NCBI GenBank assembly: GCA_041396705.1
Contig: JAWKYB010000003.1
Span: 310,001-374,000 of the forward strand
Source: Alphaproteobacteria bacterium
Lineage (GTDB): Bacteria; Pseudomonadota; Alphaproteobacteria; CALKHQ01
Reading direction: 5' to 3'
DNA: 64,000 bases
The translations under genes and the position numbers were made by a program. Shown one piece after another: positions 44,727-53,503 of this stretch. Position 1 is the stretch's first letter. The number at the start of each line of letters is the position of its first letter. Below the pieces are notes generated by a model that saw nothing but the letters and a program-made list of their open reading frames with translations, ran no database searches and had not been told where the DNA came from.

Positions 44727-45728
44727 ATGGAAGCCATCGCATCGCTCAACAGCTTTGCCCGGCTGGTATCGAATGCCGTCTACGATTTCCGGCGCTTCGC
44801 CCGCGCCTCGTTCGTCTACGGCCGGCGCAGCCGCGAGAACCAGCGCGCGATGCTGCACATCCTGTTCCACTCGATCGAGCACGGCCTGTCGCTGAGCGCA
44901 CCGCGGCCGGGCTTCGGCCAGGACAAGGTCGCGTCCCTGCTGCGCAAGACGCGGGCCTATGTCGCCGCGTTCGGCAGCGATGCCTCCGTGCAGTCGGCGC
45001 TGAAGGTGCTGGACGCCTATGTGGCGTTCAACCGGGCCGCCGGCGTCGACGTCGATGCGCTGGCCGCCGACCTCGACCGGCTCGACGCCGAGATCGCCTT
45101 CCGCGACGCGGCGGTGCACGGCGGCACCGAGGAGGTCGCGGCCGAAGACATCCGCCGCTTCGCGTCGTTCGACTTCAACGCCTTCATGGATGCCCGCCAC
45201 AGCGTGCGCCAGTATGCCGACCGGCCGGTCGACCGCACGATCATCGAGAAGGCGGTGCGCGCCGCCCAGCAGGTGCCGTCGGTCTGCAACCGCCAGACCT
45301 GCCGCGTCTATGCCTTCACCGAGGCGGACGACAAGGCGCGCGTGCTGTCCTACCAGTCGGGCAACCGCGGCTTCGGCCACGAGATCGGCGTGGTCATGAT
45401 CGTCACCGCCAACATGGCGCACATGAACCTGATCGGCGAACGCTACCAGCACTGGATCGACGGCGGCCTGTTCGCGATGGCGCTGGCGCTGAGCTTCCAT
45501 GCCCAGGGGCTGGGCGCCTGCATGCTGAACTGGAGCGTGACCAAGGACATCGACCGGGCGATGCGGGCCTGCGTCGGCATCCCCGACAACGAGGCGGTGA
45601 TCACCATGATGGGCGCCGGCCACCTGAAGGACCGCTTCCGCGTGCCCTGCTCGCAGCGCAAGCCGCTGGCCGACGTGCTGGTGCTGAACCCCGCGCTCGA
45701 CACGGCAGCCCCGACCGTGGCGCGCTGA
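44727..45728 (+). CDS. Nitroreductase-family flavoprotein with N-terminal extension
   Basis: A 333-residue protein. The C-terminal half is a nitroreductase-like FMN domain: FNAFMDARHSVRQYADRPVD (FMN phosphate Arg/Ser), AVRAAQQVPSVCNRQTCRVY, GLFAMALALSFHAQGLGACM and MRACVGIPDNEAVITMMGAG. The first 140 residues are helical and not typical of plain nitroreductases; such longer forms are often found near polysaccharide or rSAM genes, but no such cluster is seen here. An FMN-dependent redox activity is likely; the substrate is unknown. Confidence 0.78.
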   Translation: MEAIASLNSFARLVSNAVYDFRRFARASFVYGRRSRENQRAMLHILFHSIEHGLSLSAPRPGFGQDKVASLLRKTRAYVAAFGSDASVQSALKVLDAYVAFNRAAGVDVDALAADLDRLDAEIAFRDAAVHGGTEEVAAEDIRRFASFDFNAFMDARHSVRQYADRPVDRTIIEKAVRAAQQVPSVCNRQTCRVYAFTEADDKARVLSYQSGNRGFGHEIGVVMIVTANMAHMNLIGERYQHWIDGGLFAMALALSFHAQGLGACMLNWSVTKDIDRAMRACVGIPDNEAVITMMGAGHLKDRFRVPCSQRKPLADVLVLNPALDTAAPTVAR

Positions 45729-45782
45729 AGCGGCCCGGCGCTTCGCGTACTCCTGACGACCGGCATCCGCCGGTCCGCGCGG

Positions 45783-46559
45783 CTACCAGCAGGTGTAGCC
45801 GCCGTCGGCCAGCACGATCGAACCGGTCATCAGGCTGGAGGCGTCGGAGGCCAGGAAATGCACGACCGAGGCGATCTCGTGCGGCTGGCCGACCCGGCCC
45901 ATCGGCGTCATGTCGAGCCAGGTCCGGTACATCTCCGGGTTTTCCTTGATCCCGAAAGCGGTCAGCGGGGTCTCGATATAGGTCGGCGCGACCGCGTTCA
46001 CCCGCACGCCGCGCGCGGCCCATTCGGCGGCCAGCGAGCGGGTCAGCTGATGCACCGCCGCCTTGGAGGCGTTGTAGAAGCTCTGCGGCTGCGGCTTGTT
46101 GACGATGAAGCCGGACATCGAGCCGATGTTGACGATCGAGCCCCTGCCGCGGGCCAGCATCGCCTTGCCGAAGGCGCGGCAGCACCAGAACACCCCGTCG
46201 ACGTTGACGTCCATGTGGAACCGCCAGTGCTCGTCGCTGGTGTCCTCGGCGCGGACATCGCTCCTGGCGACGCCGGCGTTGTTGACCAGCACGTCGACCC
46301 CGCCGAGTTCCGCCGCGACCTCGGCGGCAACGCGGTCGACATCCGCCGACTTGGTGACGTCGAGACGCTTGCCGACCGCCTTCCGCCCGTTGCCGGTCAG
46401 CGTCGCCACCGCGGCCTCGACCCGCTCCTCGACCATGTCGGCGACCACTACGGTCGCCCCGGCCTCGCCCAGCGCCTCGGCGCAGGCGAGCCCGATGCCC
46501 TGCCCGCCGCCGGTAACGATGCAGACCCGCCCTTCCAGGCTCAGCTTCTCCCAGTACAT
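45783..46559 (-). CDS. SDR polyol dehydrogenase of the smo-type operon
   Basis: A 258-residue SDR. VCIVTGGGQGIGLACAEALG (cofactor loop), VDVLVNNAGVARSDVRAED, SIVNIGSMSGFIVNKPQPQS (Ser) and FYNASKAAVHQLTRSLAAEW (Y-x-x-x-K) are all intact; it ends GSIVLADGGYTCW. It is the last gene of the ABC polyol operon, 29 bases after the ATPase, so it probably oxidises the imported polyol (sorbitol- or arabinitol-like) to a keto sugar. The precise polyol is inference. The start is the ATG at 46559. Confidence 0.82.
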   Translation of the reverse strand: MYWEKLSLEGRVCIVTGGGQGIGLACAEALGEAGATVVVADMVEERVEAAVATLTGNGRKAVGKRLDVTKSADVDRVAAEVAAELGGVDVLVNNAGVARSDVRAEDTSDEHWRFHMDVNVDGVFWCCRAFGKAMLARGRGSIVNIGSMSGFIVNKPQPQSFYNASKAAVHQLTRSLAAEWAARGVRVNAVAPTYIETPLTAFGIKENPEMYRTWLDMTPMGRVGQPHEIASVVHFLASDASSLMTGSIVLADGGYTCW

Positions 46560-46588
46560 GTATCCGCTCCGTGGTGAACGCGCCGCGG

Positions 46589-47608
46589 TCAGGCCGCGGC
46601 AACCCGGGTCGGCAGCGCGATGCCGTCCCGGTCGAAGCGGTAGATCCGATCGGACTTGGGTGTGAGAAAGATCCGGTCGCCGTGCCGGACGCCGAACTCG
46701 CCGTCCGCGCGTGCCGTCAGCGTGCCGAGGGCGTCGGTGGCGACGTGAAGGAAGGTGTCGGAGCCGAGATGCTCGGCCACCGTGACCGTGCCGGGCCACG
46801 CCCCGCTTTCGGTCGACATGGCAAGATGCTCGGGCCGGACGCCGATCGCGTGCGCGCCGTGCCTGGCCGCTTCCGGCCCCTCGATGAAGTTCATCCGCGG
46901 CGACCCGATGAAGCCGGCCACGAACCGGTTGGCCGGCGTGTGATAGAGCTCGAGCGGACTGCCGAACTGCTCGATGTTGCCCCGCTGCAGCACGACGATG
47001 CGGTCGGCCATCGTCATCGCCTCGACCTGGTCGTGGGTGACGTAGATCATCGTCGTCTTCAGCTGCTGGTGCAGCTCGGTGATCTCCAGGCGCATGTTGA
47101 CCCGCAGCGCCGCGTCCAGGTTCGACAGCGGCTCGTCGAACAGGAACGCCTTGGGTTGGCGCACGATGGCGCGGCCGATGGCGACGCGCTGGCGCTGGCC
47201 GCCGCTGAGCGCGCGCGGCTTGCGGTCGAGATACTCGGTCAGGTTCAGGATGCGCGCCGCCTCCTGCACCTTGGCGTCGCGGGCGGACTTCTCGACCCCG
47301 GCCATCTTCAGCGGAAAGGCGATGTTGTCGCGCACGCTCATGTGCGGATACAGCGCATAGGACTGGAACACCATCGACAGCTGGCGCTTCGCCGGCGGCG
47401 CGGCGGTCATGTCGTCGCCGTCGAGCAGGATCGTGCCGGAGCTCGCGTCCTCCAGCCCGGCGATCAGCCGCAGCAGGGTGGACTTGCCGCACCCCGACGG
47501 CCCGACGAACACGACGAACTCGCCATCGTTGATCGACAGACTGATCTCGGGAATGACCGTGACCGGGCCGAAGCTCTTGGTGATGTTCTCGAGAACGATG
47601 CTTCCCAT
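46589..47608 (-). CDS. smoK: Polyol ABC transporter ATP-binding protein, SmoK/MalK type
   Basis: A 339-residue MalK-family ATPase. Walker A EFVVFVGPSGCGKSTLLRLI, Q-loop VFQSYALYPHMSV, signature ALSGGQRQRVAIGRAIVRQP, Walker B KAFLFDEPLSNLDAALR and switch MIYVTHDQVEAM. The C-terminal OB-type regulatory domain (AIGVRPEHLA, TVAEHLGSDTFLHV) is present. It drives the permease pair encoded directly upstream in the operon (20-base gap). Confidence 0.92.
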   Translation of the reverse strand: MGSIVLENITKSFGPVTVIPEISLSINDGEFVVFVGPSGCGKSTLLRLIAGLEDASSGTILLDGDDMTAAPPAKRQLSMVFQSYALYPHMSVRDNIAFPLKMAGVEKSARDAKVQEAARILNLTEYLDRKPRALSGGQRQRVAIGRAIVRQPKAFLFDEPLSNLDAALRVNMRLEITELHQQLKTTMIYVTHDQVEAMTMADRIVVLQRGNIEQFGSPLELYHTPANRFVAGFIGSPRMNFIEGPEAARHGAHAIGVRPEHLAMSTESGAWPGTVTVAEHLGSDTFLHVATDALGTLTARADGEFGVRHGDRIFLTPKSDRIYRFDRDGIALPTRVAAA

Positions 47609-47627
47609 GATCGCGCCCCCTGTCCTC

Positions 47628-48458
<831 letters not shown>

Positions 48459-48470
48459 AGCTCGCCTCCC

Positions 48471-49343
48471 TCAGGCCTCGAGGTTCTTGCCGATGACGCG
48501 GAGCAGGATGATCGCGACGATGTTGGCCAGGATGACCGCCACCACGCCGCCTGCCGAGGCGCTGCCGACGTCGAACTGCAGCAGGCCCTGGACGTAGACC
48601 AGGTAGGAGATGTTGGTGCTGGCGGTGCCCGGCCCGCCGTTGGTGGTGACCAGGATCTCCGCGAAGACCGAGAGCAGGAAGATGGTCTCGATCAGGATCA
48701 CCACGGTGATGGCGCGGGCCATGTGCGGCAGGATGATGTAGAAGAACCGCGACAGCGCGCCGGCGCCGTCCATCTCCGCCGCCTCCTTCTGTTCCTCGCT
48801 CAGCGACTGCAGCGCCGTCAGCAGGATCAGCGTTGCGAACGGCAGCCATTGCCATGCAACGATGATGATGATCGAGCCGAGCGGGAAATCGGCCAGCCAG
48901 TCCAGCGGCTCGAGACCGAGCGCCTTGGCGATCCAGGCGAAGATGCCGTTGACCGGATGCATCAGCATGTTCTTCCAGACCAGGGCCGACACCGTGGGCA
49001 TGACGAAGAACGGCGCGATCACCAGCAGCCGGACGATGCCCTGGCCGAAGAACGGCTGGTCGAGCAGCAGGGCGAGCAGGATGCCGCCGATGATGGTGAT
49101 GACCAGGACACCCGCCACCAGGATCAGGGTGTTGCCCATGGCATCGAAGAAGGCCGGGTCGGAGAGGAAGAACTCGTAGTTCTGGATGCCGGCGAATTCC
49201 TCCATGCCGGGCATCAGCAGGTTGTAGCGCTGGAACGAGAACCAGATGGTCATCGCCAGCGGCACGATCATCCATGCGAACAGCAGGAGGACCGACGGCG
49301 CCAGCATCGTACGCGCCAGCGAACGGGTGTGCAGCGTAGCCAT
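48471..49343 (-). CDS. smoF: Polyol ABC transporter permease, SmoF/MalF type
   Basis: A 290-residue permease with an N-terminal helix (MLAPSVLLLFAWMIVPLAMT), further helices and the EAA loop QKEAAEMDGAGALSRFFYII followed by LPHMARAITV. The pattern MIVPLAMTIWFSFQRYNLLM is that of the sorbitol/mannitol SmoF group. It follows the binding-protein gene after a 148-base gap that contains a strong stem-loop. Confidence 0.92.
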   Translation of the reverse strand: MATLHTRSLARTMLAPSVLLLFAWMIVPLAMTIWFSFQRYNLLMPGMEEFAGIQNYEFFLSDPAFFDAMGNTLILVAGVLVITIIGGILLALLLDQPFFGQGIVRLLVIAPFFVMPTVSALVWKNMLMHPVNGIFAWIAKALGLEPLDWLADFPLGSIIIIVAWQWLPFATLILLTALQSLSEEQKEAAEMDGAGALSRFFYIILPHMARAITVVILIETIFLLSVFAEILVTTNGGPGTASTNISYLVYVQGLLQFDVGSASAGGVVAVILANIVAIILLRVIGKNLEA

Positions 49344-49418
49344 CGCTCTTCTCCTGGTCGGTGACGACGGGAGGGGCGTCGCGGATCACCGGGCCGCGCG
49401 CCGTCGCGCGGAGAATTG

Positions 49419-49472
49419 GGCTGCCCGGTCCCCGGTCCGTGCTGGGGGAGGAAGGACCGGGGCCGGACAGCC
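49419..49472 (-). promoter_or_regulatory. Intercistronic stem-loop between smoE and smoF
   Basis: GGCTGCCCGGTCCCCGGTCC (49419-49438) pairs with GGACCGGGGCCGGACAGCC (49454-49472) with one bulged base and one mismatch, around a 15-base loop. It lies just after the binding-protein stop and before the first permease. Such hairpins in ABC operons (for example malE-malF) protect the upstream mRNA and lower expression of downstream permeases. Confidence 0.65.
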
Positions 49473-49491
49473 CGCCAGGGAGGAGGGCCGT

Positions 49492-50805
49492 CTACTGGAT
49501 GTAGCCGCCGCGGGTCATCTCACGCTCGGTCAGCTGCTGTGCGTTGGCCAATGCCTGGTCGACCGAGGTCTGCCCGGCGAGCGCGGCAGCGAACTGCTGA
49601 CCCACGGCGGTGCCCAGCCCCTGGAATTCGGGGATGGCCACGAACTGGACGCCGACATAGGGCACCGGGTCGACCGTCGGGTTGTTCGGGTCGGCGGCGT
49701 TGATCGAGTCCAGCGTCATCTGGGCGAACGGCGCGGCGGCCAGGTATTCCGGGTTCTCGTACAGCGAGGTCCGGGTGCCCGGCGGCACGTTGGCCCAGCC
49801 TTCGTTGGCCGCGACCAGCTCGAGATAGTGCTTGGACGTGGCCCAGGCGATGAACGCCTCGGCTTCCGCCTGCTTCTGCGAGCCGGCCGGAATGGCCAGC
49901 GACCAGGCCCACAGCCAGTTGGCGCGCTTGCCGAGCCCGTTGTCGGGTGCCAGCGCGAAGCCGACCTGGTCGGCGACCTGGCTGTCGTTCGGGTTGGTCA
50001 CGAAGGACGCGGCGACGGTCGCGTCGATCCACATCCCGCACTTGCCCGACTGGAACAGCGCCAGGTTCTCGTTGAAGCCATTCGACGACGCCCCCGGAGG
50101 GCCGGCGTCGTTCATCAGGTCGACGTAGAACTGCAGGGTGTTCTTCCAGGCCTCGGTGTCGAATTGCGGCCGCCAGTTCTCGTCGAACCAGCGCGCGCCG
50201 AACGAGTTCGACATCGCGGTGATGAAGGCCGCGTTCTCGCCCCAGCCGGCCTTGCCGCGCAGGCAGACGCCGTAGATCTCGTTGTCGCGGTCGGTCATCG
50301 CGCGGGCGGCCTCGGCGATGAAGTCCCAGGTCGGCGCATCCGGCATCTCCAGGCCGGCCGCCGCCATCAGGTCCTTGCGGTACATCACCATCGAGCTTTC
50401 GCCATAGAACGGCGCGGCATACAGCGTGCCGTCGACCGACAGGCCGCCGCGGATCGCCGGCAGCAGGTCGTCGACGTCGTAGTCGGCACCGAGGTCGTCG
50501 AGCGGGACCAGCCAGCCCTGCTTGGCCCAGATCGGCACTTCGTAGGTGCCGATGGTCATCACGTCGTACTGGCCGCCGTTGGTGGCGATGTCGGTGGTGA
50601 CGCGCTGGCGCAGGATGTTCTCTTCCAGGGTCACCCACTCCAGCTCGATGCCGGGATTGGCCGCGGTGAAGTCCTCGGTCAGACCCTGCATGCGGATCAT
50701 GTCGCCGTTGTTCACGGTGGCGATGGTCAGCGTGGTCTGCGCCGTGGCCGCACCGGCCAGCGCCAGGGTGGCGCATGTGGCGACGAGGAATACGCGCTTG
50801 GTCAT
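49492..50805 (-). CDS. smoE: Polyol ABC transporter substrate-binding protein, SmoE/MtlE type
   Basis: A 437-residue periplasmic binding protein. Signal peptide VFLVATCATLALAGAATAQT; the mature start TLTIATVNNGDMIRMQGLTE and the segments LSVDGTLYAAPFYGESSMVM, YGVCLRGKAGWGENAAFITA and FQSGKCGMWIDATVAASFVT fit the sorbitol/mannitol-binding SmoE group. It is the first structural gene of the operon, with GGGAGG before the ATG. The polyol class is well supported by the operon; the exact ligand is not. Confidence 0.92.
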   Translation of the reverse strand: MTKRVFLVATCATLALAGAATAQTTLTIATVNNGDMIRMQGLTEDFTAANPGIELEWVTLEENILRQRVTTDIATNGGQYDVMTIGTYEVPIWAKQGWLVPLDDLGADYDVDDLLPAIRGGLSVDGTLYAAPFYGESSMVMYRKDLMAAAGLEMPDAPTWDFIAEAARAMTDRDNEIYGVCLRGKAGWGENAAFITAMSNSFGARWFDENWRPQFDTEAWKNTLQFYVDLMNDAGPPGASSNGFNENLALFQSGKCGMWIDATVAASFVTNPNDSQVADQVGFALAPDNGLGKRANWLWAWSLAIPAGSQKQAEAEAFIAWATSKHYLELVAANEGWANVPPGTRTSLYENPEYLAAAPFAQMTLDSINAADPNNPTVDPVPYVGVQFVAIPEFQGLGTAVGQQFAAALAGQTSVDQALANAQQLTEREMTRGGYIQ

Positions 50806-50959
50806 CTCATCCTCCCATGGGGCGCTATTGATTGCGCTTTTGCTATTTCGATGGGCAATTATTCACGCCATGCGCATGCGAGTCAAGCGGCAGGCGCGAC
50901 AAAGCGCCGCCGGACTGACGCTCAGCCGGTGAGAGATTGCCGTGCGGCTGGGAGATTTC

Positions 50960-51919
50960 TCAGCGGTGCGCCAGCAGGCCGCGCGCCATCGCCTCGTCGG
51001 TGATCAGCCCGTTGATCAGGCGGCGCCGCGTCGCCGCCAGCACGCCGGGCAGCTTCTTCTCGCCCTTGGCCACGCCGACGACGAGCGAGCTCTCACGCGA
51101 AGGAATCGGCGCGCTGGCGACCCGGTCGTTGGTCGCCCCCTTGATCAGCTGGCCCTCGGCGTCGAACGCCCAGCCGACGATCTCGCCGATCGCGCCGGCC
51201 TTCTGCAGCGCTTTCAACTCTGCCTCGGTGACGAATCCATCGACCAGCAGCGGCGCCTCCGGGCCGAGATCGCCGATGCCGACCAGCGTGAAGTCCGCCT
51301 GTGCCGCGGTCTCCAGCGTGCGGTGCACCAGCGCCTGCTGGTGCAGCAGCGCGCGTTCCTCGGCCGTCGCCGAGATCACCGGCAGCGGCAGCGGAAAGCA
51401 GCGCGCCCGGGTCGCGTTGGCGATGTTGAAGATCACGTTGTAGTAGGCCGCCGAGCCGTCGGGCGCGATGCTGCCGGTCAGCGACACGATGCGGTGCTGC
51501 GGGCAGTTCATCGGCGCCAGCCGGTCGATCGCCGCCTTCAGCGTGCGCCCGGTGCCGATCGCCATCACGATCGGCGCGACCGTCGACAGGTGCCGCTCGA
51601 TCTCGCCCGCCGCCGCCTCGGCCACGCCGATGGTGTTGTCGGACGATTTCGGGTCGCTCGGCACCACCTCGACATGGTCCAGCGCGAAGCGCGACTTCAG
51701 CTCGGCCGCCAGCGACAGGCAGGAGGCGATAGGATGGGCGACGCTGACCTTGATCAGGCCCTCGGCCATGGCGAACGCGACCAGCCGCTGGGCAGACTGG
51801 CGCGATATGCCGAACTTGCCGGCAATCTCGTCCTGGGTATTGCCGGCGACGTAGTAGAGCCAGCCCGCCCGCGCCGCGTCCTCCAGCCTCTGCTCGTCGT
51901 GTTCCTGCCTGGCCGTCAT
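50960..51919 (-). CDS. smoC: SorC/DeoR-type sugar-binding transcriptional regulator
   Basis: A 319-residue SorC-family regulator. The N-terminal HTH is GWLYYVAGNTQDEIAGKFGI plus SRQSAQRLVAFAMAEGLI; the C-terminal effector domain has APIVMAIGTGRTLKAAIDRL and ADFTLVGIGDLGPEAPLLVD. The start MTARQEHDEQRLED at 51919 was chosen; a longer frame to 51961 adds a basic leader without a ribosome site. It is upstream of smoE on the same strand, as smoC is in Rhodobacter, and probably senses the imported polyol or its phosphate. Confidence 0.87.
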   Translation of the reverse strand: MTARQEHDEQRLEDAARAGWLYYVAGNTQDEIAGKFGISRQSAQRLVAFAMAEGLIKVSVAHPIASCLSLAAELKSRFALDHVEVVPSDPKSSDNTIGVAEAAAGEIERHLSTVAPIVMAIGTGRTLKAAIDRLAPMNCPQHRIVSLTGSIAPDGSAAYYNVIFNIANATRARCFPLPLPVISATAEERALLHQQALVHRTLETAAQADFTLVGIGDLGPEAPLLVDGFVTEAELKALQKAGAIGEIVGWAFDAEGQLIKGATNDRVASAPIPSRESSLVVGVAKGEKKLPGVLAATRRRLINGLITDEAMARGLLAHR

Positions 51920-51980
51920 CTCACTCCGTCCTGCCCGTGATTTCCATGCAGCCGCCCTCATCTGCGCATTTCATCTTAAT

Positions 51981-51998
51981 GGCAAACGAGATTTTGCC
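51981..51998. promoter_or_regulatory. Candidate SmoC operator (GGCAAA-N6-TTTGCC)
   Basis: A perfect inverted repeat GGCAAA-CGAGAT-TTTGCC lies 62 bases upstream of the smoC start in an AT-rich patch. Related TTGC and GCAA half-sites occur upstream of smoE (50840-50858, TTGC-N11-GCAA). Auto-control by SmoC is inferred. Confidence 0.4.
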
Positions 51999-52045
51999 CA
52001 GCCTGGACTACTATTGCCCGGAGCCGGAGCGGCCGATCCTTGGAC

Positions 52046-53140
52046 TCAGGCGAGTTCCTCGATCGGCGTGAACGGCAGGTCGATGCCGAATGCCCGCGGG
52101 CCGAACACGGCCAGCGCCTCGGGCGTGCGCATGATCGGCGGCACGCTGACGCCCATTACGGTGACCCGCTGGCCATAGCGCAGCCGCTCGGTGGTGATCG
52201 CCTCGCCGGTCTCGCTGTCCAGCACGCAGATCAGGTCCGGCACGATCGCGCGGACCCGGCCGTCGACCGTCGCCAGCAGGTTCTCGTTCTGGAACCGGAT
52301 CACCATGGTGCCGGCCCAGTCGTCGAGTCCCTGGATATGCGCCTCGCCGATGGCAAAGCCGTGCTGGGTGCGGCGGTTGACGTCGGCCAGCTTGCCCCGG
52401 AACAGCACGCGGGCATGGGCATAGTGGGTGCGGCCGAAGGCGGCGACCATGGCGTCGAACACGTCGCGATGGCCGGCACGCGCCTCGCGCATCGCCCGGC
52501 CCAGGCCGAGCGTCAGGCTCAGCGTGTTCGGCACCGACACCCGCCGCGCCGCCGCCCCGTCCATCGCATATTCCGCGATCGAGGTGTGGCCGCCCATGCG
52601 GATGGTGACGCCACGGGCGATCCACTCGACCATCTTGGCGTTGCCGGATTCGATGACGACGCTGTCGCCCCACTCGTTGACGATCGCCATCGGCGCCGCC
52701 GGCACGCCATAGACGTTGAACGTCTCCATCTGCAGCTCGGGGAAGGCGCGGCCCATGCCGTCGGCGTCGACCACCGGCAGGCCGCGCCGGGCGGCGATCA
52801 TCAGCGGCGAGGTCGAGTTGACGCCGCCGGCCTCGAACGGGATCACCGCGTCGGCCTTGCGGCCCAGATGCCGCTCCAGCACCTCCAGCGCCCAGACATA
52901 TTCGTCGCCGTTCGGCACCTTCTCGATCAACACCGTCGGCGCGCCCATGCTGCCGACCGCGATCACCAGCGCGTCGTCGGCCACCTCGTCCAGCCCGATC
53001 AGGGTGACCGGCCCGTGCGCCTGCATCGCCTCGCGGGCCAGCAGATAGCCGATATAGGGGTCGCCGCCACCGCCGGTGCCCAGCACCGCCGCCCCGCGCG
53101 CGAGATCGGCCAGATCGTCGATCGTGATCAGGCTAGGCAT
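52046..53140 (-). CDS. DUF917 / S-methyl-thiohydantoin desulfurase-like protein (copy A)
   Basis: A 364-residue DUF917 protein. Marker blocks: DLARGAAVLGTGGGGDPYIG (start), LRYGQRVTVMGVSVPPIMRT and PEALAVFGPRAFGIDLPFTP (end), with VDADGMGRAFPELQMETFNV and IRMGGHTSIAEYAMDG between. The family was renamed after S-methyl-thiohydantoin desulfurase activity was reported for a member, but most members are uncharacterised. It ends the minus-strand cluster whose other members are two paralogues, a hydantoinase-type protein, a racemase and a creatininase. It is separated from copy B by repeats. Confidence 0.88.
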   Translation of the reverse strand: MPSLITIDDLADLARGAAVLGTGGGGDPYIGYLLAREAMQAHGPVTLIGLDEVADDALVIAVGSMGAPTVLIEKVPNGDEYVWALEVLERHLGRKADAVIPFEAGGVNSTSPLMIAARRGLPVVDADGMGRAFPELQMETFNVYGVPAAPMAIVNEWGDSVVIESGNAKMVEWIARGVTIRMGGHTSIAEYAMDGAAARRVSVPNTLSLTLGLGRAMREARAGHRDVFDAMVAAFGRTHYAHARVLFRGKLADVNRRTQHGFAIGEAHIQGLDDWAGTMVIRFQNENLLATVDGRVRAIVPDLICVLDSETGEAITTERLRYGQRVTVMGVSVPPIMRTPEALAVFGPRAFGIDLPFTPIEELA

Positions 53141-53190
53141 CGGCGCGCACCCTCACGGCAAGCGCCGGCCGGGCCGCACGCACAGCCTTG

Positions 53191-53234
53191 CGTCCTTCGA
53201 GACGCCGCCCTGCAGGCGGCCCCTCAGGATGAGG
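53191..53234. repeat. Inverted copy of the intergenic repeat element
   Basis: CCTTCGAGACGCCG...CCTCAGGATGAGG is the reverse complement of the core found in the tandem units at 53309-53476 (CCTCATCCTGAGGAGG...TCTCGAAGG). The two arms could pair in the transcript between the DUF917 genes. Confidence 0.75.
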
Positions 53235-53308
53235 AACGCCGGCAACCGGCATCGCGCCCCATGCCGCCCTGGCATCGCCCGCCAACGCAAAACCGGCACC
53301 GCCCCCTG

Positions 53309-53476
53309 CCCCGCCATCACCCCTGCACCGTCCCCGCCTCATCCTGAGGAGGCGTCCGCAGGACGCCGTCTCGAAGGCCACACCGCCCGCGGCCCCGCCA
53401 TCGCCCCTGCACCGTCCCCGCCTCATCCTGAGGAGGCGTCCGCACGACGCCGTCTCGAAGGACGCACCGCCCGCGG
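53309..53476. repeat. Two tandem copies of an 84-base repeat
   Basis: The unit starts at 53309 (CCCCGCCATC) and again at 53393, with a partial third start at 53477. Each unit contains CCTCATCCTGAGGAGG, an internal hairpin GGCGTCC-GCA-GGACGCC (slightly changed in the second copy) and TCTCGAAGG. The core resembles intergenic palindromic elements common in alphaproteobacteria. The repeats fill the gap between the two complete DUF917 genes. Confidence 0.85.
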
Positions 53477-53503
53477 CCCCGCCGTCGGGTCCCGCCTCGC
53501 CCA

